From Streptomyces virginiae (GTDB lineage Bacteria > Actinomycetota > Actinomycetes > Streptomycetales > Streptomycetaceae): a stretch of 60,997 nt of DNA. Shown here one piece after another: positions 18,978 to 27,213 of the stretch. Each line of letters opens with the position of its first letter. The stretch's first letter is position 1. The notes under the pieces are model-generated. The model did not search any database. It was not told the origin of the DNA and worked only from the letters and a program-made list of their open reading frames with translations. The position numbers and the translations under genes are program-made. Location: positions 1 through 60,997 of the forward strand of contig NZ_JOAK01000032.1 in the NCBI RefSeq assembly GCF_000720455.1, read 5' to 3'.

Positions 18978-19004
18978 TTCCTTGATACGGCACGCATCAA
19001 GGAA
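18978..19004 (-). promoter_or_regulatory. Hairpin sequestering the helicase Shine-Dalgarno
   Basis: In the mRNA, UUCCUUGAU pairs perfectly with AUCAAGGAA across a 9-base loop. The 3' arm contains most of the helicase ribosome site AAGGAAGG, and the start codon follows 8 bases after the stem. Folding would block initiation until the stem is opened. The 250-base leader upstream (to the csp terminator) has no coding sequence that I can support. Confidence 0.65.
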
Positions 19005-19222
19005 TTCCCTCCACGGAAAGAGCAGCGCGGGGAATCACGAGAACGAGCCGAAATGAATGCGACAGTCGATGTGACCGCAGAAAATCCATGCGGGCAGAAT
19101 CACTGGAACAGGCGATGTCTCACGGAAATGGATCCGGAAAGTCAACGGGGACGGCGCGGAGGAGGCGGCATCCCTGGAATGCTACGTTCTCGCAGGTCGA
19201 ACCACTGCGGGAAATACGTGCA

Positions 19223-19260
19223 GCTGGGGCCCACACCCCGAGGGATGCGGGCCCCAGCTA
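19223..19260 (-). terminator. Terminator of the cold-shock gene
   Basis: A perfect 11-bp stem (AGCTGGGGCCC/GGGCCCCAGCT) around a 16-base loop, 17 bases after the csp stop. It separates csp from the helicase, which therefore needs its own promoter or read-through. Confidence 0.8.
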
Positions 19261-19277
19261 CGAACCACGCGTCAGCG

Positions 19278-19481
19278 TCAGGCGAGAACGATGTTCTCGG
19301 CCGTCGGGCCCTTCTGACCCTGCGCGATGTCGAAGGTGACCTTCTGGCCCTCGTTCAGCTCGCGGAAGCCCTGGGAGGCGATGTTCGAGAAGTGGGCGAA
19401 CACGTCGGCACCGCCACCGTCCTGCTCGATGAAGCCGAAACCCTTTGCCGCGTTGAACCACTTCACTGTGCCAGTAGCCAT
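19278..19481 (-). CDS. CspA-family cold-shock protein
   Basis: A 67-residue cold-shock domain protein of normal length. It carries RNP1 (KGFGFI) and RNP2 (DVFAHFS), and the usual start TGTVKWFN. It binds single-stranded RNA and keeps messages unfolded in the cold. The ribosome site AAAGGAG lies 8 bases before the ATG. The leader upstream is structured, as in other csp genes. The neighbouring helicase operon suggests a joint role in RNA remodelling. Confidence 0.95.
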   Translation of the reverse strand: MATGTVKWFNAAKGFGFIEQDGGGADVFAHFSNIASQGFRELNEGQKVTFDIAQGQKGPTAENIVLA

Positions 19482-19495
19482 GCCATGTCTCCTTT

Positions 19496-19552
19496 GGGGC
19501 AGTACAACGGCGTCCGCACCGTGCGAACACCGTGTCGCCGCGATGATGCCCC
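19496..19552 (-). promoter_or_regulatory. Structured 5' leader of csp
   Basis: Nested inverted repeats (GGGGCA/TGCCCC outside, CGGCG/CGCCG inside) lie directly upstream of the csp ribosome site, so the leader can fold into one long hairpin ending next to AAAGGAG. Cold-shock mRNAs often carry such leaders. The rest of the gap up to about 19813 is relatively A+T-rich and probably holds the csp promoter; I see no gene in it. Confidence 0.45.
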
Positions 19553-19813
19553 ACCGGAAAATGACCCGGAAATACGAAGCGCTTCCTGCGGCACGAAGGC
19601 CGGCCGGAGACGCCTGAAGTTTTTGGGTACCAAAACTGCAACCGAGATCGACAGTAGCACGTCACGGCGGGTTGCGTTCGTCCGAGAATTGCAACAGCGG
19701 AGGGAGGCCAGAAAATCTCCCTGCGGGATCCGCTCAATTCTCAGAGCGCGAGCACAGATATTCTTTCGCCCCGGCGCGGCCGATTCCGGGCGGGCGGTGG
19801 ACGGCGCCGTCGG

Positions 19814-19987
19814 GGCGGCGGCATCGCCGAGGACGACCTGCCGCGCGTGTTCGACACCGGCTGGCGGGGCAACCCGGCCCGTACCCCGCCGTCCGGGGCG
19901 GGGCTGGGGCTGGCGATCGTACGGGGCACCTGGCCCGGCGGCGGGAGGGGCCGTCAGGCGCCTGGCCGCACCAGGCCCGACTCGTAG
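19814..19987 (+). pseudogene. Histidine-kinase ATPase-domain remnant
   Basis: An open stretch reads GGGIAEDDLPRVFDTGWRGNP and then SGAGLGLAIVRG, which is the G1/G2 ATP-lid region of a sensor histidine kinase. The N-box and everything before it are missing, and after the GLGLAIVRG box the homology stops and the frame runs into the oppositely oriented response-regulator gene. It is therefore a broken relic of a second two-component system, unrelated in type to the intact NarL-like kinase next door, whose ATPase domain differs. Confidence 0.75.
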
Positions 19988-20610
19988 GCGATGATGACCA
20001 GTTGGGCCCGGTCGCGGGCGGCCAGCTTGCCCATGATCCGGCTGACGTGCGTCTTCGCGGTGAGGGGCGAGAGGCCCAGGGCCTCCGCGATCCCGGTGTT
20101 GTTGAGGCCCCGGGCCACCAGTGCGAGGACCTCGCGTTCGCGGTCCGAGAGGCCGTCCGGGCCGCCGGTCGCCGGGGTTTCCGGGAGCGCCAGGGCCCGG
20201 GCTATCAGCCTGGAGGTCGGGCCGGGCGACAGCAGGGCCTCGCCGGCCGCGACCGTACGGATCGCGGCGAGGAGTTCCGCGGGGCGGATGTCCTTGACGA
20301 CGAAGCCCGAGGCGCCCGCCCGTAGCGCCTGCATGACGTGCTCGTCGGTGTCGTACGTGGTGAGGACCAGCACCTTCACCCCGGCCAGGTCCTCGTCGGC
20401 GGCGATCAGCCGGGTCGCCCCGATGCCGTCGAGTTCGGGCATCCGGACGTCCATGACCACCAGGTCGGCCCGGGCCGAACGGGCCAGCTCGACCGCTTCC
20501 CTGCCGTTGGCCGCCTGACCCACCACCCGCATGTCCGGTGCCGAGTCGACGAGCATCGCGAACGACGCCCGGACGAGCGTCTGGTCGTCCGCGAGCAGGA
20601 CCCGGATCAC
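19954..20610 (-). CDS. NarL/LuxR-type response regulator
   Basis: A 218-residue response regulator. The receiver domain has LADDQ and the phosphorylated Asp in VVMDVRMPELDG, and the C-terminal LuxR helix-turn-helix reads LSDREREVLALVARGLNNTGIAEALGLSPLTAKTHVSRIMGKL. The GTG start overlaps the kinase stop (GTGA), so the two are a coupled pair. It likely controls the MMPL transporter gene at the head of the operon. Confidence 0.92.
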   Translation of the reverse strand: MIRVLLADDQTLVRASFAMLVDSAPDMRVVGQAANGREAVELARSARADLVVMDVRMPELDGIGATRLIAADEDLAGVKVLVLTTYDTDEHVMQALRAGASGFVVKDIRPAELLAAIRTVAAGEALLSPGPTSRLIARALALPETPATGGPDGLSDREREVLALVARGLNNTGIAEALGLSPLTAKTHVSRIMGKLAARDRAQLVIIAYESGLVRPGA

Positions 20611-21749
20611 ACCGTCACCTCTCTGCCGGGGAGCGGCAGCTGCGCCGCGACTTCGAAGCCCCCGCCGTCGCGGGGGCCCGCGCTCAGTGTGCCGCCCACG
20701 CTCCTCGCCCGCTCGCGCATCCCGAGGATCCCGTACCCGGAACCGCCCGTCCCGCCGGGGGCGGTCCCGCCGTTGGTCACGCGGACCGTCAGCACGTCCT
20801 CGTCCAGACCGACGTCGACCCTCAGGTCCGCGCCCGGCGACCCGTGCCGTACGGCGTTGGTCAGGGACTCCTGCACGATCCGGTACGCCGCCGCGCCCAC
20901 CGCGGCCGGGACCTTCGCCGCTCCCGTCCGTACCGTGAGGTCCGCGCCCGAGGTCCGTACGAGATCGGGCAGCGAGGCCAGGTCCGGCAGCGGTCCCTCC
21001 GGGGTGGCCCGCAGCACGTCCAGGGTCGTGCGTACCTCGCTGCGGGCTTCCCGGCAGGTCTCGGTGATGCCGTCCAGCGCCTTGACGAGCGCCTCCCGGT
21101 CGAGCCGGTCGGGATCGGCGACCAGGACGTGCGCGGCGACCGACGTCTGCACGCCGATGAGCGTGATCGAGTGGGCGAGGAGGTCGTGCAGGTCCCTGGC
21201 TATCCGCAGCCGTTCCTCGGCGACCTTGCGTTCGGCTTCGCGCTCCGCCCGCTCCATCACTCCCGCCACCAGCTGCCGGTAGAGCCGGATGCTGGCGCCG
21301 AAGACCAGCATGGCGATCACCCAGCCGGAGACCCTCAGCAGCTCCACCATCTCGTGCGGGTTGACGAAGAGCTGCATGGTCAGCGTGACGGAGGTGACCG
21401 AGAGACCCACGAAGAGCGTCCGCTTCGGCCGGCCGGTGGACGCGACCGTGTACAGCGCGGTCATCGAGGCCGGTATCGGCGCCAGGTGCATGTAGTCGAG
21501 CGCGTGGTACGGGGCGACGCAGGCGACCACGGCGAGCAGCACCGGCATGGGCGCCCTGCGCCGCCACGCCAGCGGGACGTGGGCGGCGAGCAGCAGGGCC
21601 CAGCCGAGGGCGTCCGGGGCGCGGCCGTCGTCGACGGTCAGTGCGAGGACCGCCGCGAGGGCCGCGAACACGGCCGCGGCGGACGCGTCGCACCGCACCG
21701 GGTACGGCGCGGCCTGCGGGTCGCGGGTGAAGGCCGCTGCGAAGTCCAT
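20607..21749 (-). CDS. NarL-family sensor histidine kinase
   Basis: A 380-residue membrane kinase with four to five transmembrane spans in the first 170 residues and no large outer loop, suggesting it senses within the membrane. The HisKA_3 dimerisation motif is RIARDLHDLLAHSI with the phosphorylated His, and the ATPase part has NAVRHGSPGADL and GYGILGMRERA. I prefer the second of two near ATGs (MDFAAAF), because GGAGAGG directly abuts the first one and is 9 bases from the second. The operon order is MMPL transporter, kinase, regulator. Confidence 0.9.
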   Translation of the reverse strand: MDFAAAFTRDPQAAPYPVRCDASAAAVFAALAAVLALTVDDGRAPDALGWALLLAAHVPLAWRRRAPMPVLLAVVACVAPYHALDYMHLAPIPASMTALYTVASTGRPKRTLFVGLSVTSVTLTMQLFVNPHEMVELLRVSGWVIAMLVFGASIRLYRQLVAGVMERAEREAERKVAEERLRIARDLHDLLAHSITLIGVQTSVAAHVLVADPDRLDREALVKALDGITETCREARSEVRTTLDVLRATPEGPLPDLASLPDLVRTSGADLTVRTGAAKVPAAVGAAAYRIVQESLTNAVRHGSPGADLRVDVGLDEDVLTVRVTNGGTAPGGTGGSGYGILGMRERARSVGGTLSAGPRDGGGFEVAAQLPLPGREVTV

Positions 21750-21813
21750 GGTGTCCATCCTCTCCGAGGGGCGGGGGCTCCTGACAGGCCGGGGAGCCCC
21801 CGCCCGGCCCCGA

Positions 21814-23868
21814 TCAGACCCGTGCCGGTGCCCGCCCGGCTCCCGAACCGGCCCTGGCGGGCGCCCTGTCGGCCAACGGGCCCGGCCACCACACCTTTCG
21901 GCCGAGCAGCACGCTCGCGCTGGTGACGAGGTAGGTGCGTACCAGGAAGGTGTCGAGGAGGACGCCGACCGCGATCACGAAGCCGAGTCCGGCCAGTTGC
22001 ACCATGGGCATGTTGACGAGGACCGCGAAGGTGGCGGCGAGGACGAGTCCCGCCGAGGCGATCACCCCGCCCGTGGTGCGCAGGGCGGTGAGGGCCGCGG
22101 CTCCGGGTTCCGCCCCGTCCAGGCACTCCTCGCGCATCCGGTGGTGCATCAGGAAGATGCCGTAGTCGACGCCGAGGGCGACGAGGAAGACGAAGGAGAG
22201 CAGTGCCAGGCCCGGGTCGGTGCCCTCGAATCCGAAGAGGGACTCGAAGGCGAGACCGCCGATGCCGAGGGACGCGCCCCAGACGGCGACGACCGCGGCG
22301 ACCAGGATCAGCGGTGCGACGAGGCTGCGCAGCAGCACGATCAGGACGAGCAGGACGACGACGATGACGAGGGGGACGACGATGCCCCGGTCGCGGGCGT
22401 TGGTGTCGGTCATGTCGAGCTGTTCGGCACTGGGCCCGCCGACGTACACGCCGTCGCCGAGGGCGGAGCGCAGCTCTCTGATGGTGGCGGTCTCGGCCGG
22501 TGACTGCGGCGGGTGCGCGGCTGTGACCGAGATCTCCGTCCACCCGTCTCCGCTGCGGCCCCGCTCGGCCTTCGCGACCCCTTGGGTGGAGCGCGCGGTC
22601 TCCAGCACGCCGGAGGAGGCTGCTGTCGGGGCGACGACGGTGATGGGCTGGGTACCCGTCTGCGGGTACGCGGCGGCCAGCGTCTTCATTGCGGCGACCG
22701 CTTCCGGGGTGGAGCTGAAGGAGTCCTCCTGCTTGAGGGCCCCGGGCAGGTTCAGCGTGCCGAGGGCGAGGGCGGCCAGGGCGGCGGCGCCGGTCAGGAG
22801 TACGGCGAGGGGGCGCCGGCCGGCCGAGGAGCCCATGGCGGCGAAGAGGGAACGGCGAGCCGCCTTCGGCTCGCTGCCGTAGGCCGGGATCAGGGGCCAG
22901 AACACCCGGCGGCCGAGGACGACGAGCAGGGCGGGCAGGAGCGTCGTCATCGCGACGAGTGCGCACAGCACGCCGACGGCGGCCGTGGGGCCCATGCCCC
23001 GGCTGCTGTTCATGTCGGCGGCGAGCAGGCACAGCATGCCGAGTGCGACGGTCCCGGAGGAGGCGAGGACGGCGGGGCCGCAGCCGCGCAGGGCGGCCGT
23101 CATCGCGTCGTACGGGTGCGGGGTGCGGCGCAGTTCCTCTCGGTAGCGGGAGACCAGCAGGAGGGCGTAGTCGGTCCCCGCGCCGAAGACGAGGATGGTC
23201 ATGACGCCCGTGCTCTGGCCGGAGACGCTGATGTCGAAGCCCTGGTGGAGGGCGTAGGTGACGGCCATGGAGAGGTAGTCGGCCACCCCGGCGACGGCCA
23301 GCGGGACGAGCCAGAGGAAGGGGCTGCGGTAGATGAGGATCAGCAGGACGGCGACCACGGCGACGGTCGTGTAGAGGAGCGGCCCGTCGAGGGACTCGTA
23401 GACCTCGCTCGCGTCCGTGGCGAGGGCGCCGGGGCCGCCCACCTCGCCGCTGACGGTCTCGCGGACGTCGTGGACGAAGGCGTCCCGGGCGGCCTCGTCC
23501 GTGCCGGGCCCGGTGCTGGACACGGCGTACAGCAGGGTGGTGCCGTCCTCGGAGGGCACGGCCTGCGGCGCGGAGGTGAGCGGGTGTTCGGCGGCGACCT
23601 GCCCCACCTCCCGGGCGGCGGTCGCCCTGTCTTCGGATGTCAGTCCGCCCTCTCGGTGGTAGACCAGCACGAGGTCGGTCGAGTCGCCGCCCGGCAGCTG
23701 CTCGGTGATCTTCGCGACCTGGGTGGAGTCGGCGCTCGCGGGCAGGTAGTCGACCGCCCGGTCACGCTGTACGTCGCCGAGCTTCCCGGCGAGAGGTGCG
23801 GCGAGGGCGATCACGATCACCCACAGGGCCAGCACCCCCCAGCCGAGGATCCTCTTTCGGCCCTCCAT
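21814..23868 (-). CDS. MMPL-family (RND) transporter
   Basis: A 684-residue inner-membrane exporter made of two similar halves. Each half has one helix, a large outer loop and a cluster of five helices. The proton-relay motifs are visible as GAGTDYALLLVSRYREE in the first half and ALGVDYGIFLMHHRMREE in the second. MMPL proteins export lipids, siderophores or antibiotics. It is 64 bases upstream of the kinase gene on the same strand, so it is probably the output of that two-component system. Substrate unknown. Confidence 0.9.
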   Translation of the reverse strand: MEGRKRILGWGVLALWVIVIALAAPLAGKLGDVQRDRAVDYLPASADSTQVAKITEQLPGGDSTDLVLVYHREGGLTSEDRATAAREVGQVAAEHPLTSAPQAVPSEDGTTLLYAVSSTGPGTDEAARDAFVHDVRETVSGEVGGPGALATDASEVYESLDGPLLYTTVAVVAVLLILIYRSPFLWLVPLAVAGVADYLSMAVTYALHQGFDISVSGQSTGVMTILVFGAGTDYALLLVSRYREELRRTPHPYDAMTAALRGCGPAVLASSGTVALGMLCLLAADMNSSRGMGPTAAVGVLCALVAMTTLLPALLVVLGRRVFWPLIPAYGSEPKAARRSLFAAMGSSAGRRPLAVLLTGAAALAALALGTLNLPGALKQEDSFSSTPEAVAAMKTLAAAYPQTGTQPITVVAPTAASSGVLETARSTQGVAKAERGRSGDGWTEISVTAAHPPQSPAETATIRELRSALGDGVYVGGPSAEQLDMTDTNARDRGIVVPLVIVVVLLVLIVLLRSLVAPLILVAAVVAVWGASLGIGGLAFESLFGFEGTDPGLALLSFVFLVALGVDYGIFLMHHRMREECLDGAEPGAAALTALRTTGGVIASAGLVLAATFAVLVNMPMVQLAGLGFVIAVGVLLDTFLVRTYLVTSASVLLGRKVWWPGPLADRAPARAGSGAGRAPARV

Positions 23869-24032
23869 CGGGGCTCCCTTCGTCGGTCCTCATCGGTCCT
23901 CATCGGTCGGTCCCAGGCTCTCGCCGCGGGAAGGCCGATTCGTCGCGCTGAAGGCCGAGTCGGGAGGTACTGCCGGGGGCGGTGCGGTCCGGGGACTACT
24001 CCCGGGGGAGTACGGGGGCGGGCCTCCCGGCG

Positions 24033-25787
24033 TCAGGTTCTGCGGGCGTGGAGGGTGTGCGCGCCGAGGGCGAGCGGGGTGTGGCCGACGAGTGCGAGGC
24101 CGCAGTCGGCGAGCAGCCGGGCGTAGTGCTCGGCGGTGCGTTCGCGGCCGCCGGTGTTGCACATCATGTGGAGGTCCCACGCGGTGGCGAGGGAGGCGGC
24201 GCCGTCGGCCGGCAGGAGGCGTTCGACGACGAGGAGGTCGGCGTGCCCGGGCATGGCGTCGGCGCAGTGGCGCAGGATGCTCCGGCAGCGGTCGTCGTCC
24301 CAGTCGTGCAGGACGCGGGACAGGACGTAGACGTCGCCACCCGGCGGGACGTCCGCGAAGTCGCCCGGCCGGAAGTCGCAGCGGGCGCCGACGGGCGTGG
24401 CGGCCAGCCTCGTGCGGGCGGCCGCGAGCACCTGGGGGCGTTCGAGGAGGATGCCGCGCAGGGTGGGGTGGGCGGTCAGGATGCGGCCGAGGAGTTCTCC
24501 GGTGCCGCCGGCGATGTCGACGACGGTGCGGGGGCGGCCGGGGGCGGTGGCGGCGGCGGTGAGGACCGGGTGCGCCGGGAGGGGTTCGAAGATGGGGGCG
24601 CTCGACACCATGGACTGGTCGAAGAGGGTGGCGAGTTCGGGGTGGCGGGCGAAGTGGTCGAAGTGGTTCTCGCCGTAGAGGTGCTCGAAGCCGGGCTGTC
24701 CGCTGCGGACGGTGTGGGCCAGGTGGGCGAAGGACTGGTAGAAGGGGCCGCCGTACATCAGCGCCAGGGGCCGCATCGAGCCGGGCGCCCGGGCGTCCAG
24801 GAGCGCGCCGACGCCGGTGAGGCGGAAACCGTCCGGGCCGTCGCGGACCACGCCCAGCATGGCGAGGTACCTCAGCAGGGTCGCCAGGCTCTCCGGGTGG
24901 GCGCCGACGGTCCGGGCCAGTTCCGCGGCGGGGGTGCCGGTGTGGCGGTCCATGGCCTCCGGCAGCCGCAGCTGTGCGCACGCGGCCAGGGCCTGGGTGG
25001 TCCAGGCACCGGTCAGCAGCCGCAGGAGCGTTTCCGCCGGCTGCGTCTCGCCGTGCTCCCCTGCGGGGCCGGCCGCCGCGTCATGGGCGCCGAGGTGCTC
25101 GGCCAGGACGTCGCGGTGGTCGCCGCTCCCGTACAGCTCCACGCGCCGGTACGCCGTCTTCGTGTCGGCGGGGGCGGTGAAGTAGAAGACGGTGCCGTCC
25201 TCGTGCAGGTTGTATCCGCCGCCGTCGGCGGCGGCGCCCTGCCGTGCGAAGCTCGCCAGGAGCCCGCGCAGCACCAGCGGGTCGGGCCGTACGACGTCGA
25301 AGGCGAGGTGCGCCTCGTGTTCCCGGCGGCGTTCGTCGGCGGCGATCGGCGACAGTGCGGAACCGGGCGGCACGGTCAGCGCGAAGACCTCCACCGCCCG
25401 GTGCTCTCCGGCGGGGCCGCGGACCTCGGGACGGAGAATCCTTACGTCAAGATCCGCGAGGTCGCGGCGGTGGCGGGCGGCGAGGCGTTCGCGGACGACG
25501 ACACTGGGCTGCGCCGGCGCGTCGGTGGGCAGAGCGCACCCCGCCAGTTCCCTGCGCAGCGTGTCCTCGTCGGGCGGGAACACCAGGACGGCGGCGTGCG
25601 CGAAGCGGCACTGGTCCGTCAGCGCCCGCAGTTCGGGACCGCCGAGGCCGGGCAGCACCCGGGAGAGCAGGTCGCAGGTGTCCTGTTCGCGCACGAACGC
25701 GGCCGTCGCGCTCAGCCGCCCCGCGTCGTCGACGGCGGCCGCCGTCATCGTGGTCGCGGGCATGGTGAAGGGAGGTTCTGAGTGCAT
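24033..25787 (-). CDS. Two-domain O-methyltransferase (family 2) with unidentified N-terminal domain
   Basis: A 584-residue protein. Residues about 240-580 are an AdoMet-dependent O-methyltransferase of the acetylserotonin/polyketide type: a dimerisation winged helix (LRLPEAMDRHTGTPAAELA), the AdoMet loop VVDIAGGTGELLG, LSRVLHDWDDDRC, and a catalytic-site region VLHDWDDD. Residues 1-235 are a separate domain (AHLAFDVV, then GGGYNLHEDGTVFYF) that I do not recognise; its strand/helix pattern is faintly like a VOC fold, but that is a guess. No ribosome site precedes the first ATG, so translation may be leaderless or start at MPATTM. It is downstream of a PobA-like hydroxylase. Confidence 0.8.
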   Translation of the reverse strand: MHSEPPFTMPATTMTAAAVDDAGRLSATAAFVREQDTCDLLSRVLPGLGGPELRALTDQCRFAHAAVLVFPPDEDTLRRELAGCALPTDAPAQPSVVVRERLAARHRRDLADLDVRILRPEVRGPAGEHRAVEVFALTVPPGSALSPIAADERRREHEAHLAFDVVRPDPLVLRGLLASFARQGAAADGGGYNLHEDGTVFYFTAPADTKTAYRRVELYGSGDHRDVLAEHLGAHDAAAGPAGEHGETQPAETLLRLLTGAWTTQALAACAQLRLPEAMDRHTGTPAAELARTVGAHPESLATLLRYLAMLGVVRDGPDGFRLTGVGALLDARAPGSMRPLALMYGGPFYQSFAHLAHTVRSGQPGFEHLYGENHFDHFARHPELATLFDQSMVSSAPIFEPLPAHPVLTAAATAPGRPRTVVDIAGGTGELLGRILTAHPTLRGILLERPQVLAAARTRLAATPVGARCDFRPGDFADVPPGGDVYVLSRVLHDWDDDRCRSILRHCADAMPGHADLLVVERLLPADGAASLATAWDLHMMCNTGGRERTAEHYARLLADCGLALVGHTPLALGAHTLHARRT

Positions 25788-25896
25788 TCGGTGTCCGTGT
25801 GTGAGGGAGGAGGCCCGTGCGTGGGCGCGGGCAGCCGTCGGCCGGGCCCCGGGAGGATGGGGCCGGGGAGGAGCGGGGAAGGAGGGAGAAGGCCCG

Positions 25897-27108
25897 TCAG
25901 ATGCCGACGTAGTTCTCGGCGAACCAGTCCTGCTGGGTGTGCGAGGTGCGCAGCGAGGCGATCCGGGAGTGGCGCAGACGTTCCTGGAAGAGCGAGGCTC
26001 CCCCGGGATCCGAGGCGTCGTGCAGGAGACGGACCATCCAGTGCGAGAACTCCTGCGCGCGCCAGATGTGGACCAGGCACCGCTCCGAGTAGCGGTCGAG
26101 CGGCTCGGGGTCGCCGTGGACCAGCGCGTCGGTCAGGGCGTGGGCCAGGATCTCGGCTTCCAGCACCGCGAGGTTGGCGCCCTTGGCGGCGGACGGGCTG
26201 ATCAGCCCGGCGGCGTCGCCCACCAGGAACAGCGAGCCGTGGCGCAGTGGTTCGAGGACGTCGGACTCCAGGTCGACGACGGTGCGCTGGACGAACGGGC
26301 CGCGCCGCAGGGGTCCGTACTGGGCCGCGCGCATGCGCAGGGCGAGTTCGTCCCAGATCCGGTCCTCGTGCCAGGCGTCGGCGCGGGTCCCGCGGTCGCA
26401 CTGCAGGTAGTAGCGGGTGATCTCGGCGGAGCGGGCCATGTGTCCGGCGAAGCCGCTCGGGTGGAGCGCGTAGCCCACGGCGTCCAGGCTCGGCGGTGCC
26501 TCGGCGAGCAGCCCCAGCCAGGTCACACCGTGGTCGCGGTGGTGGCGGTGGACCGCGCCGGGCGGGAGCGAGCGCCGCCCCGCCCCGTGGCGGCCGTCGC
26601 AGGCGGCGACGAACCGGGCCCGCCAGCGTACGGGGCGCCCGTCGCCGTCCCGTACGGTCACCGAGGGCGTCGGGCCGTCGGCGTCGGCCACGGCGACCGC
26701 CTCGGTGTCGAAGAGGATCGTCCCCCCGGCGTCCAGGAACTGCGCCTGCAGGTCGGCGACGAGTTCGTGCTGGGGGTAGACGGTGTGGGGCTCGCCCCGG
26801 CCGAGGTGGCGGTAGTCCAGGCGGAAGCGGCCGTCCTCGGTGCGGAATTCACACACGCTGTGTTCCTGCCCGCGGCGGCGCAGCCCAGCGTCCAGACCGT
26901 TGCGGGCCAGGATCCGCACGGTGTTCGCGGCGAGGAAACCGGCCCGTGCGCGTTTGTGGAGGCCGTCACGACCCGCGCGTTCCAGGACGACGCAGTCGAT
27001 GCCGCGGCGGAGTAAGAGGTTCCCCAGCACCAGGCCGGCGGGACCGGCCCCGATGACGACCACATCGGCCGAGTCCTGTGCGACTGCGGCATATTGACTC
27101 TCTGTCAC
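25897..27108 (-). CDS. PobA-like FAD aromatic hydroxylase
   Basis: A 403-residue class A flavoprotein monooxygenase resembling 4-hydroxybenzoate 3-hydroxylase. It has the FAD loop VVIGAGPAGLVLGNLL, the mid-chain CDGRHG motif, the second FAD motif LFLVGDAAGLISPSAAKGANLA, and the PobA-like tail QEFSHWMVRLLH. It would hydroxylate a phenolic acid using NAD(P)H and O2. It precedes the methyltransferase gene by 109 bases, so the two could hydroxylate then methylate one aromatic substrate. No protocatechuate ring-cleavage genes are nearby, which argues against simple 4-hydroxybenzoate catabolism. Confidence 0.85.
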   Translation of the reverse strand: MTESQYAAVAQDSADVVVIGAGPAGLVLGNLLLRRGIDCVVLERAGRDGLHKRARAGFLAANTVRILARNGLDAGLRRRGQEHSVCEFRTEDGRFRLDYRHLGRGEPHTVYPQHELVADLQAQFLDAGGTILFDTEAVAVADADGPTPSVTVRDGDGRPVRWRARFVAACDGRHGAGRRSLPPGAVHRHHRDHGVTWLGLLAEAPPSLDAVGYALHPSGFAGHMARSAEITRYYLQCDRGTRADAWHEDRIWDELALRMRAAQYGPLRRGPFVQRTVVDLESDVLEPLRHGSLFLVGDAAGLISPSAAKGANLAVLEAEILAHALTDALVHGDPEPLDRYSERCLVHIWRAQEFSHWMVRLLHDASDPGGASLFQERLRHSRIASLRTSHTQQDWFAENYVGI

Positions 27109-27213
27109 AACGGTGGATCTTAGGCACTGAAAAGTTCAAAGATCGTCCAGAATCACCCGTATGGTCCGCACGATGAGAAAAGGATTCTGCCGCCACCGTC
27201 GAACACGGCCGGA

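Noticed and set aside
24033..27108. A phenazine or polyketide biosynthetic cluster
   Set aside because: Only a methyltransferase and one hydroxylase are present; no core synthase, carrier protein or cyclase lies within the window.
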